A DNA stretch of 64,000 nt from DAOUJW01 sp034421015 (GTDB lineage: Bacteria > Chloroflexota > Dehalococcoidia > Lucifugimonadales > UBA2985). The notes beneath the pieces were generated by a model that saw only the letters and a list, made by a program, of their open reading frames with translations, ran no database searches and was not told the DNA's origin. Where the stretch lies: NCBI GenBank assembly GCA_034421015.1, contig DAOUKT010000013.1, forward strand, positions 1-64,000, in the 5' to 3' direction. Position numbers and translations under genes: made by a program. Below, one piece after another: positions 7,897 to 15,472 of the stretch (the stretch's first letter is position 1; each line of letters starts with the position of its first letter).

Positions 7897-8228
7897 TCCG
7901 CTCCTCGTCTCCATTGCCCCTGGATTCCGGCCTACGCAGGAGTGGTTACTTTTATCGTCATGCCCGTGCAGCCTGCCCCGTACTTGATACGGGGACGGGC
8001 ATCCGGGGGCGGGGCGCAGCCCTCTCCGTCGCGCCCTGAGCGCGGGCGGGGGGAGACAGGCGCAGCCACTCGTAGTAGAATTGGTGAAATAAAGGACAAA
8101 ACCCCTATTCCGTTCTTGACACTAATGGTACAATCTGTAATCGGGTATAATACTTGTTTCTCGTTTGGAAACGTATGGCGAGACAGCACGGACATTATGC
8201 TGACTAAGCACTTGAGGAGGTTCGTTAG
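7897..8228. other. Intergenic region: repeats, then promoter of the surface-protein gene
   Basis: A family A half-unit lies near 7917-7945 and a family C unit at 7971-8000 (GCCTGCCCCG, TACTTGATACGGGG). From about 8070 the DNA becomes AT-rich and leads into the promoter at 8116-8151. Nothing else was recognised. Confidence 0.7.
8116..8151 (+). promoter_or_regulatory. Promoter region of the 987-residue surface protein
   Basis: A perfect -35 box TTGACA lies at 8116-8121 and a perfect -10 box TATAAT at 8146-8151, but they are 24 bases apart. The real pair may use a weaker partner for one of them, for example TACAAT at 8129-8134. The following leader of about 70 bases ends with TTGAGGAGG before the ATG at 8229. 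Confidence 0.5.
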
Positions 8229-11192
8229 ATGCGAACTATAGATTATGCAACCTTGGTCAAAAAGCCCTCCAACCTGGCCTGGTGGCACACGAGTTGGACT
8301 GGGCGATTAATCCTGGCGGCCCTCCTGGTGGCCGCCGCCGCTATGGTCCTCTTGCCAAACAGGGCCTCTGCGCAGGCGGCGCTGGTTCCCGCCGATGTTT
8401 GCAAAAGCCAGACAGACGGCGGGCAGATAGTCGACACATACTTGGCAACACCCGGCAATCCAGACCTGATATCCGACTGTGTTGCGTTGCTTACTGCTGG
8501 AATGTCCTTGGATGATCCTAACGATGAAGTCAACTGGATAGTGGATGAAGGTCAGTCTCTGACAGACGACATAACCCAATGGACTGGGATCGGATTGTCC
8601 GCCGCCGACAATACCGCGCGAATTAACTCAGTTGACCTGGACACAGGTGTCGCAGATTTGACAGGATCAATTTCCGGTGAATGGGCCGAGCTGACGGCCC
8701 TGACGAGCCTGAATCTAGCCAACAACGACTTGAGTGGGGCCATCCCCCGTGAAGTCTGGGATCTCTTTGAGGAAAATCTGGATGAAGACGCGGGCGACGT
8801 CACGACTGGTACAACCCAGAGCAGGGCGAACTTCAATATCGACGGCAACCCTGACCTGAACCCGTCTCCCGCGCTCAACCTGAAGGCGGACGTGACCAAG
8901 ATAGCGGAGGAAGACGAGGACAACGCCGGCAAGACCCGCATAGATGTCACGTTCAATACCGTCTGGTACACCTTGGAAGTCGGGAAGCATGATTACCGGT
9001 ACCGGGTCGGTGACGGGGACTGGGGGCCGAACACGGCGGCTGACAGCAACGGCTGGAGAACACTGGAGACCAGATGTTACGACAGCGCGACGCCACCGGC
9101 CGCTCAACTCTGCGCCAAGACAGACGAAGAGGCCACGACTACCGTCAGGAACGATATACCTATACATGGGCTGGACGCGGACAACTCCTACACCTTCGAG
9201 GTGCGGGCGGTCAAGGAGGTCTTGGGGGATAACCCTGATACGACGGAGGTCGAAACGGACTATGCCATAACCACAATGACCACGTCCACACTGGACCTCG
9301 TGGGCCCCCAGACGCTGACGGCGGGCAACATGTACAGCCTCGGCGTAGCGGTAGCTTACACGTCGGCTACGTCCGCGGACGCCGCAAAGCTTCCCAACCC
9401 GACTGTGGACTCCGAGGACGCGGGCAACATCAGGCTCACTTTCAACCCCCTTGCAGAGGGAGACACAACCGTCGACCTCGTGCAGGATCACGGCTCCCAC
9501 GCCTTCCCGGTGGACATCCTGGCGGCGGACACGGCGCCAGCGAAAGCAAGGCAGATGCCCAACCGGGAGCTGCCCAATGACCGCCGGGCCGTGCGCATCA
9601 ATCTTGCCAGGTATTTCGACGGCACTGACATCACATACAGCTTTGATGAGGGCAGCAATCCAGAAATCATTGAGACCAGCATCAATAATAGCAATGAGCT
9701 GGTCATGATTCCCAGGCGGATAGGCCAGACCTGGATAACCGTGACCGCTATGAACCCCAACAGGGCCACGACGACCCAGACCTTCAGGGTGAGGGTCATA
9801 GAGCCCAACAGCGCCCCGTTCCTGGCGGTTGCAATCCCTGACCTGACCCTCTACCTGGACGACCCGGGCACCCAGGTGGACATGAGGCAGTACTTCCGGG
9901 ATGAGGACAACGACTTCCTGCAGTTCAGGCCGTCGTCGGCCGACCCCAGGAAGGTGACGGCAACGGTCATTGGCCCCAACGTGATCTTCAACGTGGTGAA
10001 TCTTGGCGAGACCAGGATGACCATCATTGCCCAGGACGGCCGGGGAGGTGAGGCGTTCAGCTCCTTCAACATCAGGGTGCTTGATCCCAATCAGGCGCCG
10101 GAAGCCGTGGGGGAGATTGCGTCCCAGCACATACGCCTTGATGAGGTGGCTGGCGTGGAGATAGACGTCTCCGCGTACTTCTCGGACAGAGACCCGCTGA
10201 CGTACACCGTGAAGTCGGCGGACGCTGGGATAGCGTCGGCGTCGGTGGAGGGCAGCGTGGTGGCGATAACGCCCGTGGCTGAGGGCGAGACTACGGTGAC
10301 TGTGACGGCCACGGACGACGCCGGGGCAAGTGTCTCCCGAAACGGCAGGGTGGGGCAGCCCAAGTCTGCCACCCAGGAGATAATGGTGGAGATTCTGCCC
10401 GCCAACAAGCCGCCGGTGCTGGTGGGAGAGATACCGGACTATGAGATAAACGATGACGACGAGCCCCTTGGCGTGGACGTATCGCCCTACTTCAACGACC
10501 CGGACAGCGACCTGCTGTACTTCTCCGCAACCGGCAGCGATGATACCCTGGCCAGGGTGGACGTGCACGAGGTCTCCACGGTGGTGGTCAGGCTCCTGAG
10601 GCAGGTAGAGTCCGGCAGCGAGGAGACGCTTGAGATAACCGTGACCGCCAGGGACGAGGTGGGCGAGGCGGTTTCGGACGAGTTCGCGGTGAGAGTGGTG
10701 GGCAACCTGCCGCCGGAGGCGGTGGGCAGCCTGGACGCCCAGGTGCTCCTTGAGGGAGGCCGAGCGCTGGAGATCATGATGTCGGAGTACTTCACCGACG
10801 TTAATGGCGACGAGCTGGCGTTCACGGCCGAGTCCACCAACTCAACGGCCGTGGGGGCAATCATAATCGACGGCAGCGACCTCCTGGTGCTGAGGCCCCT
10901 TGGCCCCGCCGAGGAGGTGGCGGTGACGGTGACGGCCACGGACCCGGACGGCGAGTCCGCGAACCAGGGTGTAAACGTGACGGTGATTGCGGCTGCGCCG
11001 CCGCCCACTGCAACGCCGGAGCCGACGGCCACGCCGGAACCCACGGCTACGCCGGCGCCCACGGCTACGCCAGCGCCGACGGCTACGCCGGTGCCTGAAG
11101 AGGGCGGCTTCCCGATAGCGGTGATAGTGATAATAGTCCTGCTGCTGGCAGGCGCGGCTGCGGTGGTGTTCATCATCCAGCGAAGGCGCTAA
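8229..11192 (+). CDS. Large secreted, membrane-anchored protein with cadherin-like repeats
   Basis: Surface protein of 987 residues, function unknown. Residues ~26-48 are a signal-peptide core ending ASAQA. A single plant-type LRR unit (LTALTSLNLANNDLSGAIP) lies near residue 155. Residues ~220-345 look like a fibronectin III-type domain. Five tandem ~95-residue beta-domains start near residues 440, 526, 620, 724 and 824. Each opens with a Pro-rich linker and contains a YFxDxDxDxLxF-type acidic stretch, as in cadherin-like or putative Ig domains that bind calcium. The tail has a PTATPEPT-type stalk (about 925-952), one membrane helix and a final RRR, which should face the cytoplasm. An adhesion role is inference. 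It is single-gene, with its own promoter and terminator. Confidence 0.88.
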   Translation: MRTIDYATLVKKPSNLAWWHTSWTGRLILAALLVAAAAMVLLPNRASAQAALVPADVCKSQTDGGQIVDTYLATPGNPDLISDCVALLTAGMSLDDPNDEVNWIVDEGQSLTDDITQWTGIGLSAADNTARINSVDLDTGVADLTGSISGEWAELTALTSLNLANNDLSGAIPREVWDLFEENLDEDAGDVTTGTTQSRANFNIDGNPDLNPSPALNLKADVTKIAEEDEDNAGKTRIDVTFNTVWYTLEVGKHDYRYRVGDGDWGPNTAADSNGWRTLETRCYDSATPPAAQLCAKTDEEATTTVRNDIPIHGLDADNSYTFEVRAVKEVLGDNPDTTEVETDYAITTMTTSTLDLVGPQTLTAGNMYSLGVAVAYTSATSADAAKLPNPTVDSEDAGNIRLTFNPLAEGDTTVDLVQDHGSHAFPVDILAADTAPAKARQMPNRELPNDRRAVRINLARYFDGTDITYSFDEGSNPEIIETSINNSNELVMIPRRIGQTWITVTAMNPNRATTTQTFRVRVIEPNSAPFLAVAIPDLTLYLDDPGTQVDMRQYFRDEDNDFLQFRPSSADPRKVTATVIGPNVIFNVVNLGETRMTIIAQDGRGGEAFSSFNIRVLDPNQAPEAVGEIASQHIRLDEVAGVEIDVSAYFSDRDPLTYTVKSADAGIASASVEGSVVAITPVAEGETTVTVTATDDAGASVSRNGRVGQPKSATQEIMVEILPANKPPVLVGEIPDYEINDDDEPLGVDVSPYFNDPDSDLLYFSATGSDDTLARVDVHEVSTVVVRLLRQVESGSEETLEITVTARDEVGEAVSDEFAVRVVGNLPPEAVGSLDAQVLLEGGRALEIMMSEYFTDVNGDELAFTAESTNSTAVGAIIIDGSDLLVLRPLGPAEEVAVTVTATDPDGESANQGVNVTVIAAAPPPTATPEPTATPEPTATPAPTATPAPTATPVPEEGGFPIAVIVIIVLLLAGAAAVVFIIQRRR

Positions 11193-11224
11193 GCCCCGCC
11201 GGTAGCGGCAAGCTAGGCAACACT

Positions 11225-11262
11225 CGGGCCCCCCGTTGACCAGACGGGGGGCCCGGTCTTTT
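11225..11262 (+). terminator. Intrinsic terminator of the surface-protein gene
   Basis: A perfect 12-bp stem (CGGGCCCCCCGT at 11225-11236, ACGGGGGGCCCG at 11244-11255) with a 7-base loop is followed by GTCTTTT. It lies 33 bases after the stop codon. Confidence 0.9.
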
Positions 11263-11294
11263 GGCGCGGCTCAGGGCGTCCGGGGCATGACGGG

Positions 11295-11809
11295 AGTTTA
11301 TCTACCATTCCTGCGCAGGCAGGAATCCAGGGCGACCGGCGGGGTGCGTCTCACGTAAGGGCGGTTCGCGAACCGCCCCTGCACATTCCCACTGAATTGG
11401 AGAGAGTCGGCAAGGGCGGCAGACTGCACGGGCGTGACGCGAAAAGGCCACGTCTCATCGTCATTCCTGTGTAGACGGGAGCCCCACCCCTGGACTCCTG
11501 CCTGCGCAGGAGTGGTTGCGTTTTTCGTCATTCCCGTGAAAACGGGAATCCAGGGGCAGGGGGCGGAGACCATTCCTGCGAAGGCAGGAATCCACAGCGA
11601 CCGGTGGGAGATGGCAGGGTGCTGTGGGCTCCCGTCTGCACGGGAGCGACGATGAACCGTCATTCCGGCGGGGGCCGGAATCCAGCGACTGGCGGTAGCC
11701 CAGCCCCTGGACTCCTGCCCCCGTATCAAGTACGGGGCAGGCTGCGCAGGAGTGGTCGCGTTTCTCGTCATTCCCGTGGAAACGGGAATCTAGGGGCGGG
11801 GGGCGGGGT
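11295..11809. repeat. Dense cluster of short palindromic repeats
   Basis: About 510 bp without a credible gene, made almost wholly of repeat units. Family A variants include ATTCCTGCGCAGGCAGGAAT near 11308, CGTCATTCCTGTGTAGACGG near 11458, CATTCCCGTGAAAACGGGAA near 11529, ATTCCTGCGAAGGCAGGAAT near 11573, TCATTCCGGCGGGGGCCGGA near 11661 and CATTCCCGTGGAAACGGGAA near 11770. A family B unit lies at 11355-11382 and a family C unit at 11716-11743. Units are spaced irregularly, have variable arms and no constant spacer, so this is not a CRISPR array. The cluster separates two convergent transcription units. Confidence 0.9.
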
Positions 11810-12613
11810 CTAGCCGCCGCCTTGTATAGCCCTCTCAACAGCCTCGTTGAGGCACAGGCCGTCAGTGAGGTTGCCGGAGGCGTCCAGGACGCGGCGGCCC
11901 TCGACGCGGATGTCCCCCTTGGAGAACGCCTTCAGCGTCTCCACAAGCAGCGGGCGCTCCCGCCTGACGCCCTCCTGCCGGATGAGCCGGAAGAGGGGCA
12001 GGTCCTCGCCTTGGCTAGCCTTGAGGAACTCAGTCGAGAGACTTATAGTCTGCCGCCGGAGCGGGTCGTAGGCGTCTCCGTGGATGGGGAAGGTGTAGTA
12101 CGTGAGCACGGGGCCCCTGTCCAGGTCCTCCGTCGCCAGGTGGATGTACCCTCCGGCCTCCTGCGCCCCGTCCTCGATGAGGCTCCAGATGACCTCCTGC
12201 CACGTCCCCACCGGGCCGTTGGGCGGCGCAGGGTGGAAGTTCAGCATGGTGTACCGGTTGCACAGCTCGACGTCGGTTATCAGCATGTAGCCGGCCAGCA
12301 CGCAGACGTCGGGGTCGAAACCCTCCAGTCGCCTCATCAACTCGCGGTCGAACTCCAGGCGATGCCTGGAGAAGGGCCCGCCGCCCCTGCTGCGACGGAA
12401 CTCCTGGGACGAGAGCGTGACCAGGGGTATCCCGTAGTCGTTGGCCTGGCGGAAGAAGCGGTCGCTGCCCTCGGCCTCACCCGGCTCGCGGTTGCTGAAG
12501 ATGAACTGGATATGGGCGTCGAGTTCGCCCGTCGAAATCGCCTCCTGCACCGTCTGGAGCAGACCCAGGGAGCCTTCGCCGCGCCCCGTGGAGAACCAGC
12601 CTATGTCAATCAC
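11810..12613 (-). CDS. Formyltransferase-fold protein related to PurN
   Basis: A 267-residue protein with the formyl-transferase fold of glycinamide ribonucleotide formyltransferase. The GTG start gives DIGWFSTGRGEGSLGLL, matching the phosphate-binding glycine-rich strand; VLAGYMLI and NFHPAPP follow, the latter giving the catalytic Asn and His. Where PurN has T-D-E-L-D-G-G, this protein has TEDLDRGP, so the third catalytic residue (Asp144 in E. coli PurN) is Glu here, with an Asp next to it. A C-terminal ~60-residue extension replaces the usual end. It may act on another substrate. It overlaps the upstream PHP gene by 8 bases and is the last gene of the aroQ operon. Confidence 0.75.
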   Translation of the reverse strand: MIDIGWFSTGRGEGSLGLLQTVQEAISTGELDAHIQFIFSNREPGEAEGSDRFFRQANDYGIPLVTLSSQEFRRSRGGGPFSRHRLEFDRELMRRLEGFDPDVCVLAGYMLITDVELCNRYTMLNFHPAPPNGPVGTWQEVIWSLIEDGAQEAGGYIHLATEDLDRGPVLTYYTFPIHGDAYDPLRRQTISLSTEFLKASQGEDLPLFRLIRQEGVRRERPLLVETLKAFSKGDIRVEGRRVLDASGNLTDGLCLNEAVERAIQGGG

Positions 12614-13298
12614 GGAGCGTCACCCACGGCCTTCTGCGCCATACGCGGGCCAGCTTCTTCTGGTTCTTGGTGAAGGTCGTGAGGAAGTGGATAAGGGGCG
12701 TGATCTGGCGGCGCACAAGCTGCCCCTGGCCCAGGGACTGCATCAACCCCTGCGGCGTGCCGTCAAAGTCCGGCACCTCCGCGTAGGCCCGCCCAATCTC
12801 TATCAGAGTGTGGGAGTCGCTGACGGCAGTGGTGAGGATGTCGTGCTCACGGGCCAGCTCCTCCGCCTTGCGGTTGTCCCCCTGCAGGGTGTTGCGGGCG
12901 TTGAAGGCCTCCATTATATCGACGTGGGGCAGCACCTGGTACAAGGCCTCGCGCGTGATGACGGAGCGGCGGAAGTGGTCGAAGGGGTGGGGTATCGACA
13001 CCAGCCCGCCCTGCTCCTTGATGCGCTCGACCGTCTCCAGGGGCGGCAGGCCGCGCGGCACCTTTTCCTGGAGAAAGAGTCCGATTATCTCTCCACCCGC
13101 GGTCGTGATCTCCTCCCCCACTATCACCCGGAACGGCGCCATCTCCCGCACCAGCAGCGCGCCCTCAATGGTGTTGTGGTCCGTGACGGCGATGCAGTTG
13201 AGGCCGGTCCTGACGCAGCGGGCCACAAAGTCCTCCAGGTCCGTGCCGGAGTCCGGGGAGAACCCCGTGTGCATGTGGAGGTCAACCCTCAGCGCCAT
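12606..13298 (-). CDS. PHP-domain metal-dependent phosphoesterase
   Basis: A 230-residue protein of the PHP superfamily (TrpH/YciV-like), trinuclear metal phosphoesterases of which some cleave 3',5'-nucleoside bisphosphates or short RNA/DNA. Metal ligands are seen in DLHMHTGFSPDSG (residues ~6-18), VTDHNTIEG (~39-47), GEEIT (~61), IPHPFDHFRR (~103) and SDSHT (~160). The length is slightly below the 280 residues of YciV. It overlaps the end of xseB by 17 bases and the next gene by 8, so it is co-translated with exonuclease VII. A role in clearing nucleotide products is inference. Confidence 0.85.
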   Translation of the reverse strand: MALRVDLHMHTGFSPDSGTDLEDFVARCVRTGLNCIAVTDHNTIEGALLVREMAPFRVIVGEEITTAGGEIIGLFLQEKVPRGLPPLETVERIKEQGGLVSIPHPFDHFRRSVITREALYQVLPHVDIMEAFNARNTLQGDNRKAEELAREHDILTTAVSDSHTLIEIGRAYAEVPDFDGTPQGLMQSLGQGQLVRRQITPLIHFLTTFTKNQKKLARVWRRRPWVTLRD

Positions 13299-13548
13299 GC
13301 TCCCTGTCCTCGGTTAGGAGGCGCATCTGCTCGCCGTAGGCCGTCTGCAGCCGCGTAATGCGAAGCTCCGCCGAGCTGAGAAGCTCGTTGCAGATGCGGG
13401 CCAGGCGCGTCCCCTCCTCAAAGAGGCGGGTGGCCTCGGCCAGGGACAGCCCGCCCTCTTCCAGGGCGCGGACCGTCTCCTCAAGGCTGGCGTAGGCCTC
13501 CTCGAAGGTTAGCTCCTCGCTGTTGGATTCGTCGTTGGCGTTGCTCAT
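13282..13548 (-). CDS. xseB: Exonuclease VII small subunit
   Basis: An 88-residue helical protein that forms the regulatory coiled-coil stalk of exonuclease VII. The family signature is clear: LTFEEAYASLEETVRALEEG followed by LSLAEATRLFEEGTRLAR and CNELLSSAE. Its ATG overlaps the xseA stop (ATGA, 13545-13548), so the subunits are translationally coupled. The C-terminal tail overlaps the PHP gene. Confidence 0.95.
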   Translation of the reverse strand: MSNANDESNSEELTFEEAYASLEETVRALEEGGLSLAEATRLFEEGTRLARICNELLSSAELRITRLQTAYGEQMRLLTEDREHGAEG

Positions 13549-14909
13549 GGCCTGTTTGATGGTTTCGACGAATTCCTCGGTGAGTTCCGCTCACCCTGAG
13601 CTTGTCGAAGGGCGTGAGCGGAACGACCACTTTGCCCCCGCTCAGTTGGTTCGACAGGCTCACCCCCGTATCCAGTACGGGGCAAGCTATGAGCGGGGAG
13701 GGAGGCTGCCTGCTCCGAGGTTCCTGTTCCGTTGGGCAGGACGCGGCCGGGGAAGCTGCCGCCTGCAACCGTGATGTCGAGATCGTCTCCGGGGCTGACC
13801 TGCTCAACCGATGTCACCGGCTCCCGGTTGTCCCGCCGCGCCACGACTGCGTAGCCCCTGGACAGCACGCCGGCCGGGTTGAGGGTCGCCAGCTGCATCT
13901 CCAGCGCCCCGACGCGCTCGCCGCGCAGGGCCAAGTAGGAGTCCAGGGCCCGGGCGCTGGCCTGGGAGAGGTCGTCCACCCGCTGCCTCCACGAGGGGAC
14001 GTCCGGGGCGTGACGCTCCAGCCTGTAGCAGGTCTGGTCCAGGTCGCGGCTCCTGTCGCTCAGGTCGCCGGAAACCCACTGAAAGGCGTAACGCTGCCGG
14101 GACTCTACCCACTCCATCAGCTCGTCCACGTCCGGCGCGGCAAGCTCCGCGGCCGCGGAGGGCGTGGGGGCGCGGCAGTCGGCCACCATGTCCGCGATTG
14201 TGTAGTCCGTCTCGTGGCCCACGGCGCTGATGACGGGCGCGCGGCTGGCGTAGATGGCCCGGGCCACGGTCTCCTCGTTGAAGGGCCACAGGTCCTCCAG
14301 CGACCCGCCGCCGCGTGCCAGAATGACCAGGTCCAGGTCATCCTCCGCGTTGAACGCGTCAAAGGCGTCGACGATTCCCGCCGCCGCCGTGTCGCCCTGC
14401 ACGGGTGTGGGCGCAAATGCAAGCTCCACCAGGGGGTACCGCCTTCGCAGGACGTTCTGGATGTCGTGCCACACGGCGCCTGTGGGCGACGTCGCAACCC
14501 CGATGCGCCTGGGGAACTCAGGAAGGGGCCTCTTGCGGGAGACCTGGAACAGGCCCTCCGCTTCCAGCTTCATCTTCAGCCGCTCCAGCTCCAGGTGAAG
14601 CTCGCCGACGCCCTCCGGCTGGGCCAGGTCTGCAATGAGCTGCAGGTCTCCCCGGACCTCGTAGAGGGAGACGCGCCCGTGGGCGATGACGGCCGCGCCC
14701 TCGGCGAGGTGTTCGCCGCCGTAGGCCGGGCGGAACATCACGCACCGCACCTGGCTCGCGGAGTCCTTGAGGGTGAAGTAGTAGTGGCCCGCCGCCGAGC
14801 GGGTCAGGTTGGACACCTCGCCCCTCAGCCAGAGATCGTTGAGCAGGGAGTCGGCTTCAAGGGACTCCTTGAGGTACCGTGTGATCTGGCCGACGGAGTA
14901 GACGGGCAC
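13545..14909 (-). CDS. xseA: Exonuclease VII large subunit, with repeat-encoded tail
   Basis: Catalytic subunit of exonuclease VII, which degrades single-stranded DNA from both ends. The 454 residues contain the N-terminal OB fold (SVGQITRYLKESLE, WLRGEVSN), then the catalytic core with GVATSPTGAVWHDI, LARGGGSLEDLWPFNEE and SAVGHETDYTIAD. After the normal end around GSFPGRVLPN (residue ~395), a further ~58 residues are encoded by inverted repeats of families C and D (13590-13700). They have low complexity and are probably not part of the fold. It starts 1 base after efp ends, and xseB overlaps its stop. Confidence 0.95.
   Translation of the reverse strand: MPVYSVGQITRYLKESLEADSLLNDLWLRGEVSNLTRSAAGHYYFTLKDSASQVRCVMFRPAYGGEHLAEGAAVIAHGRVSLYEVRGDLQLIADLAQPEGVGELHLELERLKMKLEAEGLFQVSRKRPLPEFPRRIGVATSPTGAVWHDIQNVLRRRYPLVELAFAPTPVQGDTAAAGIVDAFDAFNAEDDLDLVILARGGGSLEDLWPFNEETVARAIYASRAPVISAVGHETDYTIADMVADCRAPTPSAAAELAAPDVDELMEWVESRQRYAFQWVSGDLSDRSRDLDQTCYRLERHAPDVPSWRQRVDDLSQASARALDSYLALRGERVGALEMQLATLNPAGVLSRGYAVVARRDNREPVTSVEQVSPGDDLDITVAGGSFPGRVLPNGTGTSEQAASLPAHSLPRTGYGGEPVEPTERGQSGRSAHALRQAQGERNSPRNSSKPSNRP
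13585..13700. repeat. Nested C/D repeat inserted in the 3' end of xseA
   Basis: CCGCTCACCCTGAGC and GTCGAAGGGCGTGAGCGG form a family D hairpin near 13588-13621. A second nested structure runs from CCCCGCTCAGTTGG (about 13636) to CTATGAGCGGGGAG (about 13700) and contains a family C unit (CCCCCGTATCCAGTACGGGG). The same composite occurs between genes at 26655-26800. Here it is read through as protein. Confidence 0.85.
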
Positions 14910-14910
14910 C

Positions 14911-15471
14911 TCAGCCCACCCTTTCGAGGTACTCCCCGGACCTGGTGTCCACTCTCACCACCTCGCCAATGTTGACGAAGAAGGGCACCTGCACGTCAAG
15001 CCCTGTCTCCAGCCTGGCGGGCTTGGTGCTTCCCTGGGCCGTGTTGCCCCGGACCGCGGGCGGTGTGTCGTCCACCCTCAGCTCAACGTAGGTGGGAAGC
15101 TCCACGGAGATGGGGTCTCCCCTGTAGAAGACCAACTCCACCACGTCCTGCTCCTTGATGTACAGGAGGGCGTCCCCCAGCTTGTCGGTATCCAGGGGGT
15201 GTTGGTCAAAGCTGCGGGTGTCCATGAAGTAGTAGAGGCCGCCGTCGCCGTAGAGGTACTGGGCCTCCCGGGTGTCCACCTCGGCCAGGGTGAGTTTCTG
15301 GTTGCCGGGCACGTTGCGCTCCATCGTGCGGCCGTTTCGCAGGCCGCGGAGCTTCAGCGTGAGCACGGGGGCCCGCTGCTGCATCTTGGTGTGCTTCCAG
15401 TCAAGGACCTGCCAGGGCTCATCCTCCAGTTCGATTACGGTACCTCGTCTCAGTTCGCTGTAGCTTATCAT
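14911..15471 (-). CDS. efp: Translation elongation factor P
   Basis: Relieves ribosome stalling at consecutive prolines. The 186-residue product has the three-domain EF-P layout: the KOW-like N-terminus SYSELRRGTVIELEDEPWQVLD, the middle domain beginning with a threonine-rich strand, and the C-terminal OB domain with GLDVQVPFFVNIGEVVRVDT. The domain I loop reads WKHTKMQQRAP: by alignment the tip position that is Lys34 in E. coli falls on Gln32, flanked by Arg33. So neither the usual lysine nor the rhamnosylated arginine is exactly at the tip. The gene lies 1 base from pepQ and 1 base from xseA. Confidence 0.96.
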   Translation of the reverse strand: MISYSELRRGTVIELEDEPWQVLDWKHTKMQQRAPVLTLKLRGLRNGRTMERNVPGNQKLTLAEVDTREAQYLYGDGGLYYFMDTRSFDQHPLDTDKLGDALLYIKEQDVVELVFYRGDPISVELPTYVELRVDDTPPAVRGNTAQGSTKPARLETGLDVQVPFFVNIGEVVRVDTRSGEYLERVG

Positions 15472-15472
15472 T

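Noticed and set aside
8715..10568. 617-codon minus-strand frame opposite the surface protein
   Set aside because: No motifs and His/Gly/Val-rich composition; antisense to a repeat protein with signal peptide and anchor.
11193..11224. tRNA or other small RNA gene after the surface protein
   Set aside because: No cloverleaf or TTCGA-type T-loop; only the terminator hairpin is present. No tRNA was recognised anywhere in the window.
11295..11809. Possible CRISPR array
   Set aside because: Units differ in arm sequence, length and orientation and have no constant spacers; no cas gene in the window.
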